DNA of 64,000 nt from Medakamo hakoo (GCA_026636295.1 CP089450.1:1219614-1283613); one strand, 5' to 3'. Shown: positions 1 through 10,963, counted from the stretch's first letter. Notes: generated by a model from the letters alone, not told the origin. Numbers and translations: made by a program.

Positions 1-1
1 T

Positions 2-1684
2 GGCGACGACGGCGACGGCGGCGACGGCGGCGGCGGCAGCGCGCGCGGCAGCGTGGGCCACGCCAGCGGCTCGGACGAACCGGCGCCCGCGCCCGCCGCC
101 GCCGGGCCCGGCGACGGCCCGCCCCACCCCGCCGCCGCGCCTGCCATCGCGCCGCCCGACCTGACCGGCATCACCGATTCGTCGCCGGCCGCCCACCCGC
201 TGGCCGTCGACGACGACGTGTCCTTCCGCCTGGTCACGCTCACGCGGACTGGCGCGCGCGCGGCCGTCGACGTCGCCCTGGTCGCCCGGGGCGCCGATCG
301 CCGCGAGCTGGGCACGGTCGCCGCCCTGAAGAAGGGGTTTGGCCTGATCAAGTGCGTGGACCGGCCGGGCGACGCCCTGTTCCGGTACGAAAACTTGGAC
401 GGGTGCCGGGTGGTGGACGAGGAGGAGGAAGGCGGCGGCGGCGGCGGCGGCGGCCACAGCGCGGCAGCCGACGCGCCCACCACCCTGCGCAAAGGCGACG
501 ACGTCGAGTTCACGGCCGGCCGCGACGTCCGGGGCCGGTTCGTCGCCCTGGCCGTCCGCCGCGCCCCGCCCGGGTCGGCGGCCGTCGTGACGGTCGACCC
601 GGCCGTGCGTGTGGGCTGGGTCACGGCCCGCCTCGCCAAAAAGGGCAAGGTCACGCACTCCGCGGGCGTGTTGGAGTACGTGCTGACGGCGGGCGACGAA
701 GCGGCGGTGCGGGCGGCCCTGGGCGGCGGGGAGGACGGCCCACCCGCCCTCACCCTCCCGCCGCCCGGCACCCGGGCCCGCCTGGCCTTTGAAGCCGGCG
801 ACCTGGGCGACCCTGCGGCCAACCCGCGCGTCGGCGACGCCGTCATTTTCCGGGCGTCCACGGACGCCCGCGCCGTGCGGGCGGCCGTCGCCGCGGGCGC
901 CCCACCCGCCGTGTGCGTCGCAGCGGGGCGGCGGGCCGTGCGCGTGTCGCCCATCACGGTGACGGGCGCGCGGGTCGCCCTCTTCAAAAACGGGTTTGGC
1001 TTCCTGGACTGGCCCGGTTGGGTGGCCACCATCCAGGCCGCGACGGCGGGCGAGGGTAGCGCGGTCGTGGACGGCAGCGCGCTCCTGTCCGCGGCGGCCG
1101 AGCCGGGCGCTGGCGCGGGCGAGCCGGACGCTGGCGCTGGCGCGGGCGCAGGCGAGCCGCCGGCCGAGGACGACGGCGGGGAGGGGGAGGCGGCGGCCGC
1201 GGCGCCCGCCTCGGCGCCCGCCGCCCGCCCGACCGACCGCCTGTACTTCAAAGCGTCCGAAGTCGAGGGCCTGCCCGCCGGGGCGGCGCCGCTGCGCCGG
1301 GGCGACACCGTCACCTTCACGCTCGCCGAACGCCCGGCCACGCACGAGCCGGTCGCGCACCGCGTCCGCCGCACGGCCGAAGTCGGCGGCGGCGGCGGCG
1401 GCGGCGGCCCCGGCCGCGGCCGCCTGGAGTTTGTGGCGGAGAAAAACCCAAACGCGCCAAAGTTCACGTCCAACCAGGCGGCGGGCGCGCGCGGGTCCAT
1501 GTCCGCCCGCCTGGCCCGGGCGCCCGACGGCCCGGGCGCCAAGGGCTTCACCGCCGCGACGTCGGCGCCCGGGCGCGCGCGCGTGCTGGAGGCGCGCGCG
1601 GCCGCGGCGGCCGCCGCTGCGGCGGCCCTGAACCCGGCCGCGTCCGAGTTTGTCATGCCGGACGCAGCAGCAGTGGGGCAGTGA
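2..1684 (+). CDS. CSDE1/UNR-like cold-shock-domain RNA-binding protein (5' partial)
   Basis: The reading frame is open from base 2 to the TGA at 1682-1684 with no ATG before it, so the gene starts outside the window; about 560 residues are visible. Several cold-shock-type segments can be seen: KKGFGLI (about residue 110), GWVTARLAKKGKVTH (about 205) and LFKNGFGFLDW (about 328, followed by a DRLYFKASE strand). The C-terminus, around PDGPGAKGF (about residue 510), resembles the SUZ-C motif that closes animal UNR/CSDE1. Members of this family bind mRNA and control translation and stability in the cytoplasm. Gly/Ala/Glu-rich linkers separate the domains. The domain order supports UNR rather than a single-CSD Y-box protein. 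I see no introns in the visible part. Confidence 0.7.
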   Translation, partial: GDDGDGGDGGGGSARGSVGHASGSDEPAPAPAAAGPGDGPPHPAAAPAIAPPDLTGITDSSPAAHPLAVDDDVSFRLVTLTRTGARAAVDVALVARGADRRELGTVAALKKGFGLIKCVDRPGDALFRYENLDGCRVVDEEEEGGGGGGGGHSAAADAPTTLRKGDDVEFTAGRDVRGRFVALAVRRAPPGSAAVVTVDPAVRVGWVTARLAKKGKVTHSAGVLEYVLTAGDEAAVRAALGGGEDGPPALTLPPPGTRARLAFEAGDLGDPAANPRVGDAVIFRASTDARAVRAAVAAGAPPAVCVAAGRRAVRVSPITVTGARVALFKNGFGFLDWPGWVATIQAATAGEGSAVVDGSALLSAAAEPGAGAGEPDAGAGAGAGEPPAEDDGGEGEAAAAAPASAPAARPTDRLYFKASEVEGLPAGAAPLRRGDTVTFTLAERPATHEPVAHRVRRTAEVGGGGGGGGPGRGRLEFVAEKNPNAPKFTSNQAAGARGSMSARLARAPDGPGAKGFTAATSAPGRARVLEARAAAAAAAAAALNPAASEFVMPDAAAVGQ

Positions 1685-1956
1685 GAGGGGGGAGCGTGTG
1701 TGCGGGGTCAGAGTGTGCGAGGGCTTTGCGCGTGTGCACGTGTGAGGGCTTTGCGTGTGCGTGTCTGAGGGCTTTGCGTGTGCGCGTGTGTGGGGGAGAG
1801 GCGGGGCGGGGGTGGGCGAGAGCGCAGCGTGCGCGCAGGGTGCAGTATGCAAATTCCTCGGCGCTCGGCGTCGCCGCTTTGCTAAAGCCTCGTCTTTTTT
1901 CCGGTGGGGACACTCGGCGTGCCTCTCCTCTTTTCATAACACCACCCGCACCAGCC

Positions 1957-4662
1957 ATGCGAATGCCGCGGCACGCCCTGCTGGCGCCGTTATTCGGCGT
2001 GGCCGTCTGCGGCCAGGTATTTTTGTTGGGGGAGGGGGGGGGGCTTGTGTGGTGCTTTCGGTTCGACGCGTGTTTGTTCGTGTCGGCCGAGGAATGCGCG
2101 CGCGCGCGCGTGTGGGAGTGGAGGACACGCGCCCTCACTAGCGGGCAGGCGCGGGCCCCATGCTTTCTGCAGGCGCGGTCCAGGTCCTCTGGGCACAGAG
2201 TGGGGTGCTCTGGACGCGGTGATGGGGGCGCGCTGGCCGGGGACGCCGTCCCCCAAAAATTGACGTTCCGCGCGGCATGGGCGGCCGCGCTCTTGGCTCG
2301 TCGGCTTACCTCGTGGCACCGATTTTTTCCGGCCCCGGCGCCCTGCGTTTTCTTCCACACGTCTCTCGTCGAGAGACGTGTGGAAGAAAACACACTGCAG
2401 CAGCGATCCCGCGCACCACGTTCTACTCTCACACCCATGCTCTCCACCTAAAAATACGCGCCCTCTCCCGCAGGCCGCTGCCTCGTCCTCGTCCGCCCCC
2501 GCCGCCGTGGCCAAAACCACCCTGGCCACCAAGCTCTCCCAACTGGACGCCACGGTGACCGACTCCATCCATGACAAAGTCGACGCCCTGTTGGACGCTA
2601 AACACAAGTACGATGACGACACGTTTGATTACGTCGTGGTGGGCGGCGGCCCCGGCGGCATTTCCGTCGCGACCGCCCTGTCGGCCGTGCCCTCCAACCG
2701 CGTGCTGCTCCTTGAGGCGGGCGAGGACCGGGACGCGGACATGCCCATCGCGGATTCGACGTTCGCCTGGATCCTGCCCGTCGAGTACGTGCCCGAGTAC
2801 ATGTGGCAGATGGTCTCCAAGCCCAACGAGTTTGAGTTCGACCCGGACGGCCTGCCGCCCAACCCGGGGCGACGGCGGGCGTTGCTGGAGTACCACCACC
2901 ACCACCACCGCACGCTGCTTTCCCAGCCGTCCAGCCCCCACCCGGGCCGCCATCTGCTGCACGGCGACATGGCCGAGACCGGCGCAGAACAGTACATGGG
3001 CGGCAGGCTGCTGGGTGGTGGCACGTCCATCAATGGCGAACAGGTGGGGACGGGCGGGGAGCCGCAGGGGGCGCGCGCGTCCCGAGAGCCTCCTAGGCCC
3101 CGCCGCCGCTCACTCCCCCCTCCCTCCCTCCCCCAACACACCTTCGCGCACACAATTCCCCCACCCCAGGCCGTCTGGCCGACGGCCCGCCTGCTGACCG
3201 CCATTTCCGACTACCTGGGCGGCGACCCGGCGTGGGCGCCCGACGCGGTCTACGCCCTCCTCCGCAATCTGGAGACGTATTCGGGCAACTCGACCCAGCC
3301 GCGCGGCGCGTCAGGCCCGCTGGACGTCAAACAAGCGCCGTCCAACCCGACGGCGGACGGCCTGGCGAACGACTTTGTGGACGCTTTGGAAGCCGTGTTC
3401 GGCCCGGGCGGGAGCGCCGGCTTCTCCGTCCCGACGGTGGAGGACTACAACGACCCGGACACGCCCCTGTCCATCTTCAGCCAGTGGCAGCTGACGCAGC
3501 AGCCGGGCGGGGACCGCGCGTCGGCGTCGACGGCCCTGCTCACCCCGGCCGTCCGTGCCCGCCCCAACCTGGTGATTCGCACGCGCGCGACGGCCATGCG
3601 CGTGCTGTTCGACACCGAGGGCGGGACCACGCCACGGGCCCGGGGCGTGGAGTACACCCAGTCCGGCACGGGCAAGGTCGCGGTCGCGCGCAGGGAAGTC
3701 ATTGTGTCCGCCGGCCACCGGTCGTCCCTGCTGCTGGAGGCGAGCGGGGTGGGCAACCCGTCCATCATCGGCCCGCTGCTGGGCGCGGTCGGGCGCAAGG
3801 TGGTGGTGCCGCTGCCCGGCGTGGGCGAGAATTTGGGCAACGACGGCATTGTCATGGTCGTGCTGAATGCTACCGGCGCGCCTGGAGCGGTGCGTATTTC
3901 TTCTCTTTTTGTTTTGGGCGTGGTGGTGGGGAGAGGGAGGGAAAGAGGGGCCTCTCTCCATGCCGCGTGCCACGCCACCGCCCCCCCCCCCCGCCCCCCC
4001 CTCACACGCCGCCCCACCACTCCCACCAGTCCGGCGGCGCGTTCGTCCCTTCCAACCTGTACGGCGGCGGCGCCTTCCTGCCGTGGCCCAACCCGGCGTC
4101 GTCGCCCGGCCTCGGCACGTCGGCCCGGTTCACCCAACTCATCGGCGCGCCGGGCATCATGGACGCCGAGTACGGGCTGCCCACCTTCACCATCGCGCCC
4201 ATCCTGCTCAACACGACCTCCCGCGGCTCGGCCCACATCCAGTCCGCCGACCCGCTGTACGAACCCCTGGTCGAGTTGAAGACGTTCAACTCGCTCCAAG
4301 ACCAGGCCAACTGGCTGTATGCCATTAAAAACCAGACGCTGCCGGTGGTGGATGCCATGCTGGGCGCGGGCTACACCCTGCTCAGCCCCGCTCCCGACGT
4401 CCTGGACGGCTCCGACGTCGACGCCACCCTGGACTGGGTGTTCTCGACGTACGTCCCCTCCCACCACTGGTTTGGGACGTGCGCGATGGGCACCGACCCG
4501 GGCGGCGGCGCGGTCGTGGATGGCGCGGGCCGCGTCCACGGCACGCGTGGCTTGCGCGTCGCGGACGCGTCCATCTACCCGTTCAAGTTGGATGGCAACA
4601 CCGGCATGCCCGCGTACGTGGCGGGCGGGGTGGTGGCGCAAGCCATTTTGGACGGGCGGTGA
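1957..4662 (+). CDS. GMC-family FAD-dependent oxidoreductase, secreted (4 exons)
   Basis: Exons 1957-2016, 2474-3043, 3170-3889 and 4030-4662 join in phase 0 through GT-AG introns to give about 660 residues. Exon 1 alone encodes a hydrophobic leader (MRMPRHALLAPLFGVAVCGQ), so the protein is probably secreted. The FAD-binding motif DYVVVGGGPGG lies near residue 72 and the GMC signature GRLLGGGTSIN near residue 200. The C-terminal substrate domain carries HHWFGTCAMG (near 593) and GNTGMPAYVAG (near 640), the usual sites of the catalytic His and Asn. The family oxidises alcohols, sugars or aldehydes. The FAD domain looks most like fungal cellobiose-dehydrogenase or aryl-alcohol-oxidase types, but the substrate cannot be read from sequence. 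Intron 1 holds a 21-bp perfect hairpin at 2347-2391. The gene is convergent with the J-protein gene. Confidence 0.88.
2017..2473 (+). other. Intron 1 of the GMC oxidoreductase gene
   Basis: This is a GT-AG intron (donor GTATTT, acceptor CTCCCGCAG) of 457 bp, the longest intron recognised in the window. It separates the signal-peptide exon from the mature protein and contains the inverted repeat listed separately. A long reading frame runs across it in the same frame as exon 2, but the leader exon and the splice sites make the spliced model better. Confidence 0.7.
2347..2391. repeat. Perfect inverted repeat (21-bp arms, 3-base loop) inside an intron
   Basis: The left arm is 2347-2367, the loop GTC is 2368-2370, and the right arm 2371-2391 is an exact reverse complement. 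One mismatch follows, then further pairing. It lies in intron 1 of the GMC gene, so the pre-mRNA would fold into a stable stem. Confidence 0.95.
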
Positions 4663-4911
4663 AGGAGAAGGGGAGGCGGCGGCGGGGTGGTGGCGAGTTG
4701 GAGGTGGTGGTGGTGGTGGCGGTGTCGGGAAAAAAAAGCTGGTGCCTTCTAAAAACGGGATTTGTCTGCCCCAAAGCAGTGCGCCCTGCCTACAAAACTA
4801 AGGACCTACTGGTACTGTGCGGCTGGGCGCACGGGGTGCGCGCCCGCGGCCGTCGGGCGCGCCGCCCCACACCCACACCCCCTCCCTCCCTCCCCTCCCC
4901 CACCTTCACGC

Positions 4912-5595
4912 TCACCGCTCGCCACGCAACCCCGGCGGCGGCCACCACTTCAGCCGGGGCGCGACCGTGCGCGGCCGGGCCGCCTCCGCCAGGAACGGGT
5001 TGTCGGGCGGGTGGAGCGCGCGCCCCCACCCCCACCCGCCGGCGGCGGGCGCCGGCCGGCCGCTGGCCGCGGCCACGCCCGCCAGGGCCAGGGGCACAGA
5101 CAACACCATGGCCAGGGCCACGTTGCCAAAGGCGGCGGGCGCCGGGCGCCCGCGGGCGCCCGCCGCCGCCGCCGCGGCGGCGGCGGGCGCGGCCGCCCAG
5201 GCGGCGTGGGCGGCGGCGGCGCCGCCCCGCCGCGCGGCCGCGTACGCCGCGGCCAGCGCCTTGAACTCGGCTTCCGCCGCGGCGCGGGCGGGGCCGGGCG
5301 GCGCCACGTCCGGGTGGGTGGCCTTGGCCCGGCGCAGGTAGGCGGCGCGGATCTGGTGTGTGCGTGTGTGTTGTGTGGGGGCGTGGATGCGTGTGGGCGG
5401 CGGTGCGGTGCGCGTGCAGTGCTGGGACGTGAGGAGTGGGGAGAGGGGCGGCGGCCACGTCGCACGTGCGAGGGAGGCGGGCGCGGGCGCGGCGCGGCGC
5501 GTGTGTGCTTTCCCTCCCCTCCCCGCCTCGATTCCGGCACGCACCTCGTCCGCGGTCGCGCCGCGTCGCACGCCCAGGACGGCGTACGGGTCCAT
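4912..5595 (-). CDS. J-domain (DnaJ-like) protein with C-terminal membrane segment (2 exons)
   Basis: Exon 1 is 5545-5595 and exon 2 is 4912-5352. Joined through a 192-bp GT-AG intron they give 163 residues. The protein begins MDPYAVLGVRRGATADE and continues IRAAYLRRAKATHPDV, a complete J-domain start with the HPD tripeptide needed to stimulate Hsp70. After an Ala-rich stretch a hydrophobic segment (NVALAMVLSVPLALAGVAAA) predicts one membrane anchor, followed by a short basic tail. It probably recruits an Hsp70 to an organelle or ER membrane; which membrane is not clear. It is convergent with the GMC gene, with 249 bp between the two stop codons. Confidence 0.8.
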   Translation of the reverse strand: MDPYAVLGVRRGATADEVRAGIEAGRGGKAHTRRAAPAPASLARATWPPPLSPLLTSQHCTRTAPPPTRIHAPTQHTRTHQIRAAYLRRAKATHPDVAPPGPARAAAEAEFKALAAAYAAARRGGAAAAHAAWAAAPAAAAAAAAGARGRPAPAAFGNVALAMVLSVPLALAGVAAASGRPAPAAGGWGWGRALHPPDNPFLAEAARPRTVAPRLKWWPPPGLRGER

Positions 5596-6088
5596 GCGGC
5601 AGGGGAGCCAGGGTGCGGGAACGGCGGCGAGCCAGCCGCGTGCGGTGTGTGCCGCGCCCCGAGCGCGGCGGCAAGACACGCAATGTGAGCGAGGGGAGCG
5701 AGAGCGAGCGGCCCGCCGAGCGGAGCGAGCGGGCCGCACGCGCCCTCTCTCTGCTGCCATCATTGGCCTCGTCGCCTCGCCCCCCCGCCCGCGCACAGCC
5801 TGGCCCTCAACCTTTACCCCCCAAACTTGGCACAGCGCCATCCGACCCCCTCCTCCACCGCCTGGCGGGGTTGGGTAGCGCGGCCGCGGCGCCGGTCATG
5901 CCACCCGGCGGGCCGCCGCGGCGGGCCCCGGCGGCGACCCAGGGCCAACACCGCGCACGACCCGTGTGTTGCAGGGGGTGAGGGTGGGGGGGTGGGGTGG
6001 GGTGGGGGGGTGGGGGTGGAGGGGTGGGTGCGGGCAAGTGGGCGGTGGAGCGCGTGTGTGCGTGGGGCGGTGTTGGAGAGGTGGGAGA

Positions 6089-6112
6089 GGGGGGGGGGGG
6101 GGGGGGGGGGGG
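6089..6112. repeat. Poly-G run of about 24
   Basis: An uninterrupted G homopolymer in the gene-poor region. Confidence 0.95.
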
Positions 6113-8889
6113 CATGGGCCCTGTCTACCGGTAGTGTCATCCCCCCTTCTTTTTTTTTATGGGAGCCCGCCCGCCGAAAGTTGAGATGCAGCAGCAGCGC
6201 GGCCGCGAGCACACACTCACACACACACCGCCAGTTGTGGCCCCCCCGCGCGCGCGCGCCCACCGCCCCGCCCAACCCCCCATGTCGCATCGCCGTCCAA
6301 CCCGGCGCGCTTGGCGCGCGCAGGTGGCCAGGGATTGGGCGTGAGCGTTTGTGCAGGGGGTGCGCGAGCGACCGCGTTTTTTCGGTGCGTGGGGGCCGCG
6401 CGCCCTTGGCACCAGTGCCCGTGTTTTTTTAAACCCCGCCCGCAGCCCAGGGCTTGTGCGCACACGGTAAAAGCTCTGGGCGGCGTGGCGTTGTGCGTGG
6501 GAAGCTGGGAGGGATTTTGCGAGGCCCCGTTGTCCGACGAGCATAGGCCGATCGGCATTGGCTTGTTTTGGGGCCAAGCAAAGGCACGCGGCCTTTAAAC
6601 CAGGCCGCACGCTCAACCAGTCAAGGCGGCGGTGGATGCGCTCTGGAATGGTGCGGGCGGACGCGCAAGTAAATGGCGGCAAGGCGCTGTCAAGGGACGG
6701 CAACAGGGCGGGGGGTGCACGCTCGAGCGCCAAGTCGCGCGCGCGGAGGGGAGCGGCGGCCTCTGCCCCCCACCCAAACGTGATGGCAAAAAAAAAGATG
6801 ACGGACTTTTGCCCCAACTTCTGGGGCCTCACGCCCATCCCCCGCTGCATGGGCGCCTTCCCCCCTCCCGAAAGAAAATGGCCTTCTGCCCGCCTGTCCC
6901 GCCCCCCGCGGCCAGGTTGGCCGCTGTGAGTGTGTGAATTTTTGCCTTTCCTTTCTGTGTGCGCCCGGCCCCCTTGCTCCACCTCAAGCTTGGGGTGCAT
7001 CAACCAGGGCGGCCTGTGGGGTGGTGGAGGGGCAGCAAGCCGTGGCCGGGGCGCTCTCTCGTTTGATGGAGGACATTCGGCCCGCACGTGCTTTTCCTGG
7101 TGCCCCCCCGCCCCCCTCGCCGGTGCAGGCTGTGGCACGCTGGAAAGGAAAAAACTGGGCGGGAACGGGGGCCGGCGGCGGCGGTGGGTTCGGTGGGTGC
7201 CCCCCTAGCGCAAGGCCGCGTGTTGAACCTTTTTTACAAGCAAAAAAACGAGCCTCATCCCACGGCCGTCGCGCAGGGGCGGCGTGGCCACCGCCACCAT
7301 TGGGGGTGGGGGGTGGGGGGTGGGGGCCGTGGGGGTGGGGGGTGGGGGGCAGCAGTTATTAGAGACGCAGGAAACACACAGGGCCGCGTAGGCCGATCGG
7401 GATCGGGCGCGAGGGGAGAAGGGGGGGCGTGAGGCAGAGGCCGACGTCGACCTGCCGAGCCGCACGCCTCATTTTTGCCATTTTTGCCACAGCAGCCGCG
7501 GTCGCCTGAGAGGGTGAGCGCGGGCGCACGCACGCGGCTGAGGGGCGCGGCGACGGGCACACACCCGCCTCTTCATTCCTTGAAAAGCCGCGGTCCTCCG
7601 TGCCTTTTCTTCAGGCCGCCATGCCCCGTGGCCGGTAGCTTGGCGCGCAGGGCACGCCCGCCCGCCAGCGGGCGCCCGCCCGCGTTGCGCCCGCGCGGGG
7701 CGCGTGTGTTCTCTCGAACAAGCGCGACACACTTTGCCGCTGCTCGCGCGCGCGCACCCAGAAGCTACGCGGCATTTCCCGCCATTGCCCACCCCTTCCC
7801 GCCGCCACCCACCGCCACAACTGCGTTGTAAATGGACGTTCACACGCGTTGCCAGCGGTGGATGGAAGCGGGGAAGGGCGCGTGGTGGGCTTGCGGACAG
7901 GGAAAAGAACAGGCATTGGCCCGCGCGGGCCTTGGCCAGCGAGTGTGCCCCTGCTGAGTTGGGCGCGGCCGTCCCAAAAATCTTCAAGGAATCCGTCCCC
8001 GACCCCACCCTGGCCTGGATAGGGTGCTGCAGTATTCAAACGTGTGCGCCGCACCGCGAAATGGCCTAGTCGCGCCGGTGACGTCCATCATCATCATGTG
8101 CGAGCGCGCGCGCGTTTGAGGGCCTAAGCGGACGTGACAAGCGGTCGGCGGCGAGCGTGTGGGGGCGCGACCGCCCCTCACATCTCAAGCTGGCCGCGCC
8201 TCAACCCCGCCATGGCCTGGCGCACATTTTGCACTGTTCAAGCATGTGTGCCCCGTCTTTTGGCGTGGCCTGGTCTGGCGGTGGCGCCCCTTTCCTTTGG
8301 TGAAAGCAAAAGGGATTACGCCACCCTCGTTCGCTTTGCAACACCGCCCGCGCACCGGCCGCCCCGCTTTTTTACCACCAAAACGACCACCACTGCATGG
8401 ATCAGCGTCCATTTTTATGCCGATCCATGTCGAGTGTGGTGCGTTGCATGAAAATTTCTGGGACGGCGATGTCCCCGCTGCATGAGGGTGGGGGTGTTGG
8501 AGGGTGAGAGAACGAAAGACAAGCGCCTCTTGCCCGGGCAGAGAGGCGGCGGCAGAGAGGCGGCCCTCCAAAAAAAGTCTTTCCGCCGCCGACTTTTACC
8601 GTGCCAGACAAGGTACAGGGTTGTGTTTGAGCGGTGAAAAAAATCCTGCGGCGCCGGCGGCGCCCGGCGAGTTGACAGGAGAAGACACGCGGCAATGAAG
8701 TTTTGCCGCCGCCCCAATTTTCCATTTCGCAAGCCACCGCCGCGCCGCTGCGGCTGTGCGCCTGGAATGCATCTACATCTTATGAGAGGCGGCGGTTGGG
8801 CGTGGGAATGGCAGGGCGAAGCTGCAGGCGGCCTGTGTTCTTGCCGCGCTCGCTCTTTTATTGTCTCTTGTCTCTTGATGATGACCAAA

Positions 8890-9060
8890 CACAGAGGGGG
8901 ATTACACTACCCCTTTTTTTTTCACTCTCTCTTGCATCTCTTTTCCATCCCCTCTCTCTTTTCGTCTCCTTGCAATAAAACACAGAGGGATTACACTACC
9001 CCTTTTTTTTCTCTCTCTCTTGCATCTCTCTTCCATCCCCTCTCTGTGTCTCCTTCCTGA
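8890..9060. repeat. Tandem duplication, two diverged ~91-bp units
   Basis: The unit ACAGAGGG(GG)ATTACACTACCCC followed by T-rich and CTCTCTTGCATCTC blocks occurs at about 8891-8980 and again at about 8982-9055, with small differences. The second copy ends about 55 bp before the ATG of the methyltransferase gene, so the pyrimidine-rich unit forms part of its upstream or leader region. Confidence 0.85.
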
Positions 9061-9111
9061 CCCTGCATCTCATTGCCCCTTCCCCCAGACATCAAAATTT
9101 GAACACACACA

Positions 9112-10653
9112 ATGGCCCCGCGCCCGCCCCGCCGGCGGCACGACTTGCGCGCGCTCGCCCGCGTCGGCGCCGCGGCGGCCGCGGCCCTGGCCGCCTTACA
9201 GCTCGTCCGCGTGGCTGTGCGGTCGCCGCAGGCGGTGGCGGCCGCCGCCCGGGCGGGCGGCCTGGCTGGTGCTGTGCCACTCGTTGAGCGCCTGGTGGTG
9301 CCGGACCTGTACGCGGCGCTGGAGGGCGTGCTGCGGGAAGGCGTCAAGCCGGCCGCCAAGGGCAAAAGCGACGGCGTCGCCGTGACAGTCTTAGACTGTG
9401 GCGACGGCCGGTGGGCGGACGTGTGGCCGGGCGCAGCGACGGGGCTGCCGGTGGACAGCATTGTTTGTGTGGATTTTTCGGGCGCGCCCGACGCCGGAGA
9501 TGGCGTGGACGGCGACGCCGCCACAAAGCAGCAACCGCCCAGCGTGCCCTGGTTACACGCCGGGTCGGTCACTCACGTCCAGCACTCGCCGCGCGGCGGG
9601 TCGGGCTCGAGTGCTGGTGGTGGCAAAGATGCGGACGGGGACGCTGCCGCGCCTGGTGGCCGCAAGGCGGCTGGGGGTGGGCCGACACCGCGCCCCGCCC
9701 CGCCAACACCTCCACCACGCACCATCCTGGCCCTCGTCCACCCGGACGGCCAGAACGTGCCCGCGCGGTACGTGCCCTTTGTCGCGTCGGCCATGGCGCT
9801 GGCCGGCACGCGCCTGCTCCTGGTGGATGGCGGCAACACGCCCGCGCCCGGGGATGAGGGCGCCCGCCCGCCCAAGAAACCGCGCGCGCCCGGCTTTCAG
9901 GTGCTGGAAGCGGGCGGCGGCGGCGGTGGTGGCGCCGGCTCCCGGTCCCCCTCCCCGCGCCACCGGTTCTACCAGCTGGCCCTGAACACGGTGCAGCCCA
10001 CGTTCTCCATGGTGTACGAGACCCGGCTGTGGGGCAGCGATGGCGGCGGGTCGGGGACGGGGTCGTCCCTGGCAGCGACGGCCAGCTTGCGCGCGTCCCT
10101 GGCCGACGTCATCGCCAAATACAAAGTCAAATCTTTCTTGGACTCGTCCTGTGGCAGCATGCACTGGATGCCCCTGGTCGCGCGGGCCGCGCATGACGCC
10201 GACCCGGAGTTTCGGTACACGGGCACGGACGCAGTCTGCTCCCTGGTCGAATCCCACCACAGCACGTTTGCCAATGAGAGCGCGTGGATGGATTTCGCGT
10301 GCGTGGACGCCAGCCACGAACCGCTGCCGTCCGGGTATGACCTGGTCTTCAGCCGCGACTCCCTGCAACACCTGCCCATCGCGTCCGCGTACAAGTTTTT
10401 ACACAACGTCCGCGCGTCAGGGGCGAAGTATTTATTGGTCGGCAGCTACCTCACGGGTGGGCAGCGTGTGACGGGCGGCCGCAACACGGACATCAATGTG
10501 GGCGACGTCTACGACATCGACCTGCTGCAACCACCCTTCAATGTCCGCCCGCCACCGCTGGAGATCATCAAGGAAGACAACCCGGAGAAGAAATTCATGC
10601 TGTTGCTGGATGTCGGGCGGCTGGCCTGGGATGAGGACCTGGCGCTGGCATGA
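9112..10653 (+). CDS. Type II membrane protein with SAM-dependent methyltransferase domain
   Basis: A single exon of 513 residues. The ATG at 9112 sits in a CACACACA-ATG context. Residues about 18-45 form an Ala/Leu/Val-rich anchor after a basic N-terminus, as in Golgi type II enzymes. The C-terminal third resembles a class I methyltransferase: FLDSSCGSMHWMPLV (about 343) is the motif-I position, followed by YTGTDAVCSLVE and SGYDLVFSRDSLQHLP. The central region (about 85-260) contains ILALVHPDGQ and may be a second, decayed Rossmann-type unit interrupted by Gly-rich linkers. A sugar methyltransferase of the secretory pathway fits the neighbourhood, but the acceptor is unknown. Confidence 0.68.
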   Translation: MAPRPPRRRHDLRALARVGAAAAAALAALQLVRVAVRSPQAVAAAARAGGLAGAVPLVERLVVPDLYAALEGVLREGVKPAAKGKSDGVAVTVLDCGDGRWADVWPGAATGLPVDSIVCVDFSGAPDAGDGVDGDAATKQQPPSVPWLHAGSVTHVQHSPRGGSGSSAGGGKDADGDAAAPGGRKAAGGGPTPRPAPPTPPPRTILALVHPDGQNVPARYVPFVASAMALAGTRLLLVDGGNTPAPGDEGARPPKKPRAPGFQVLEAGGGGGGGAGSRSPSPRHRFYQLALNTVQPTFSMVYETRLWGSDGGGSGTGSSLAATASLRASLADVIAKYKVKSFLDSSCGSMHWMPLVARAAHDADPEFRYTGTDAVCSLVESHHSTFANESAWMDFACVDASHEPLPSGYDLVFSRDSLQHLPIASAYKFLHNVRASGAKYLLVGSYLTGGQRVTGGRNTDINVGDVYDIDLLQPPFNVRPPPLEIIKEDNPEKKFMLLLDVGRLAWDEDLALA

Positions 10654-10963
10654 GGAGGTGTGGCCTGTGTGTGGGGGGTTGGGTTGGTGATGAACGGCGT
10701 GGGTGTGGGCGTGAGTAGAGCCATTTTCGACGCCTTTTTTCTTTTGACGGGTGCGTGCGGGTGTGCAGGCAGACTGTGGTTCGCTGCGCCCGCGTGGCGG
10801 CTGCATGCCGTCCGGACCATGATGGCAGGGGTTTGTCAGCCTGTTTTTTTTATTTCGCACCATGTCTCACCCCACCATCTCATTGAAACAATCATCAAAA
10901 AGAGAGGCAGAGAGGCAGAGAGGCGGTTGGTGGCCGCGCGCGCCCGGGCCCAGTCGCCCCGCC

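Larger units (their letters stand above)
5596..9111. other. Gene-poor region with decayed repeats and homopolymers
   Basis: About 3.5 kb between the J-protein gene and the methyltransferase gene. Open frames here are Pro/Arg/Gly-rich shadows of GC-rich DNA with no recognisable domain. Visible content: a run of about 24 G at 6089-6112, G-rich GGGGTGGGG stretches near 5985-6030 and 7300-7350, short repeated blocks (7985-8050 resembles 8182-8252), and a 91-bp tandem duplication at 8890-9060. I found no tRNA-like or rRNA-like sequence. Confidence 0.6.

Noticed and set aside
6137-7138. 333-codon open frame on the minus strand in the gene-poor region
   Set aside because: Composition is Arg/Pro/Ala-rich with no domain, leader or conserved-looking block, and overlapping frames are equally open. 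It is a by-product of GC-rich sequence.
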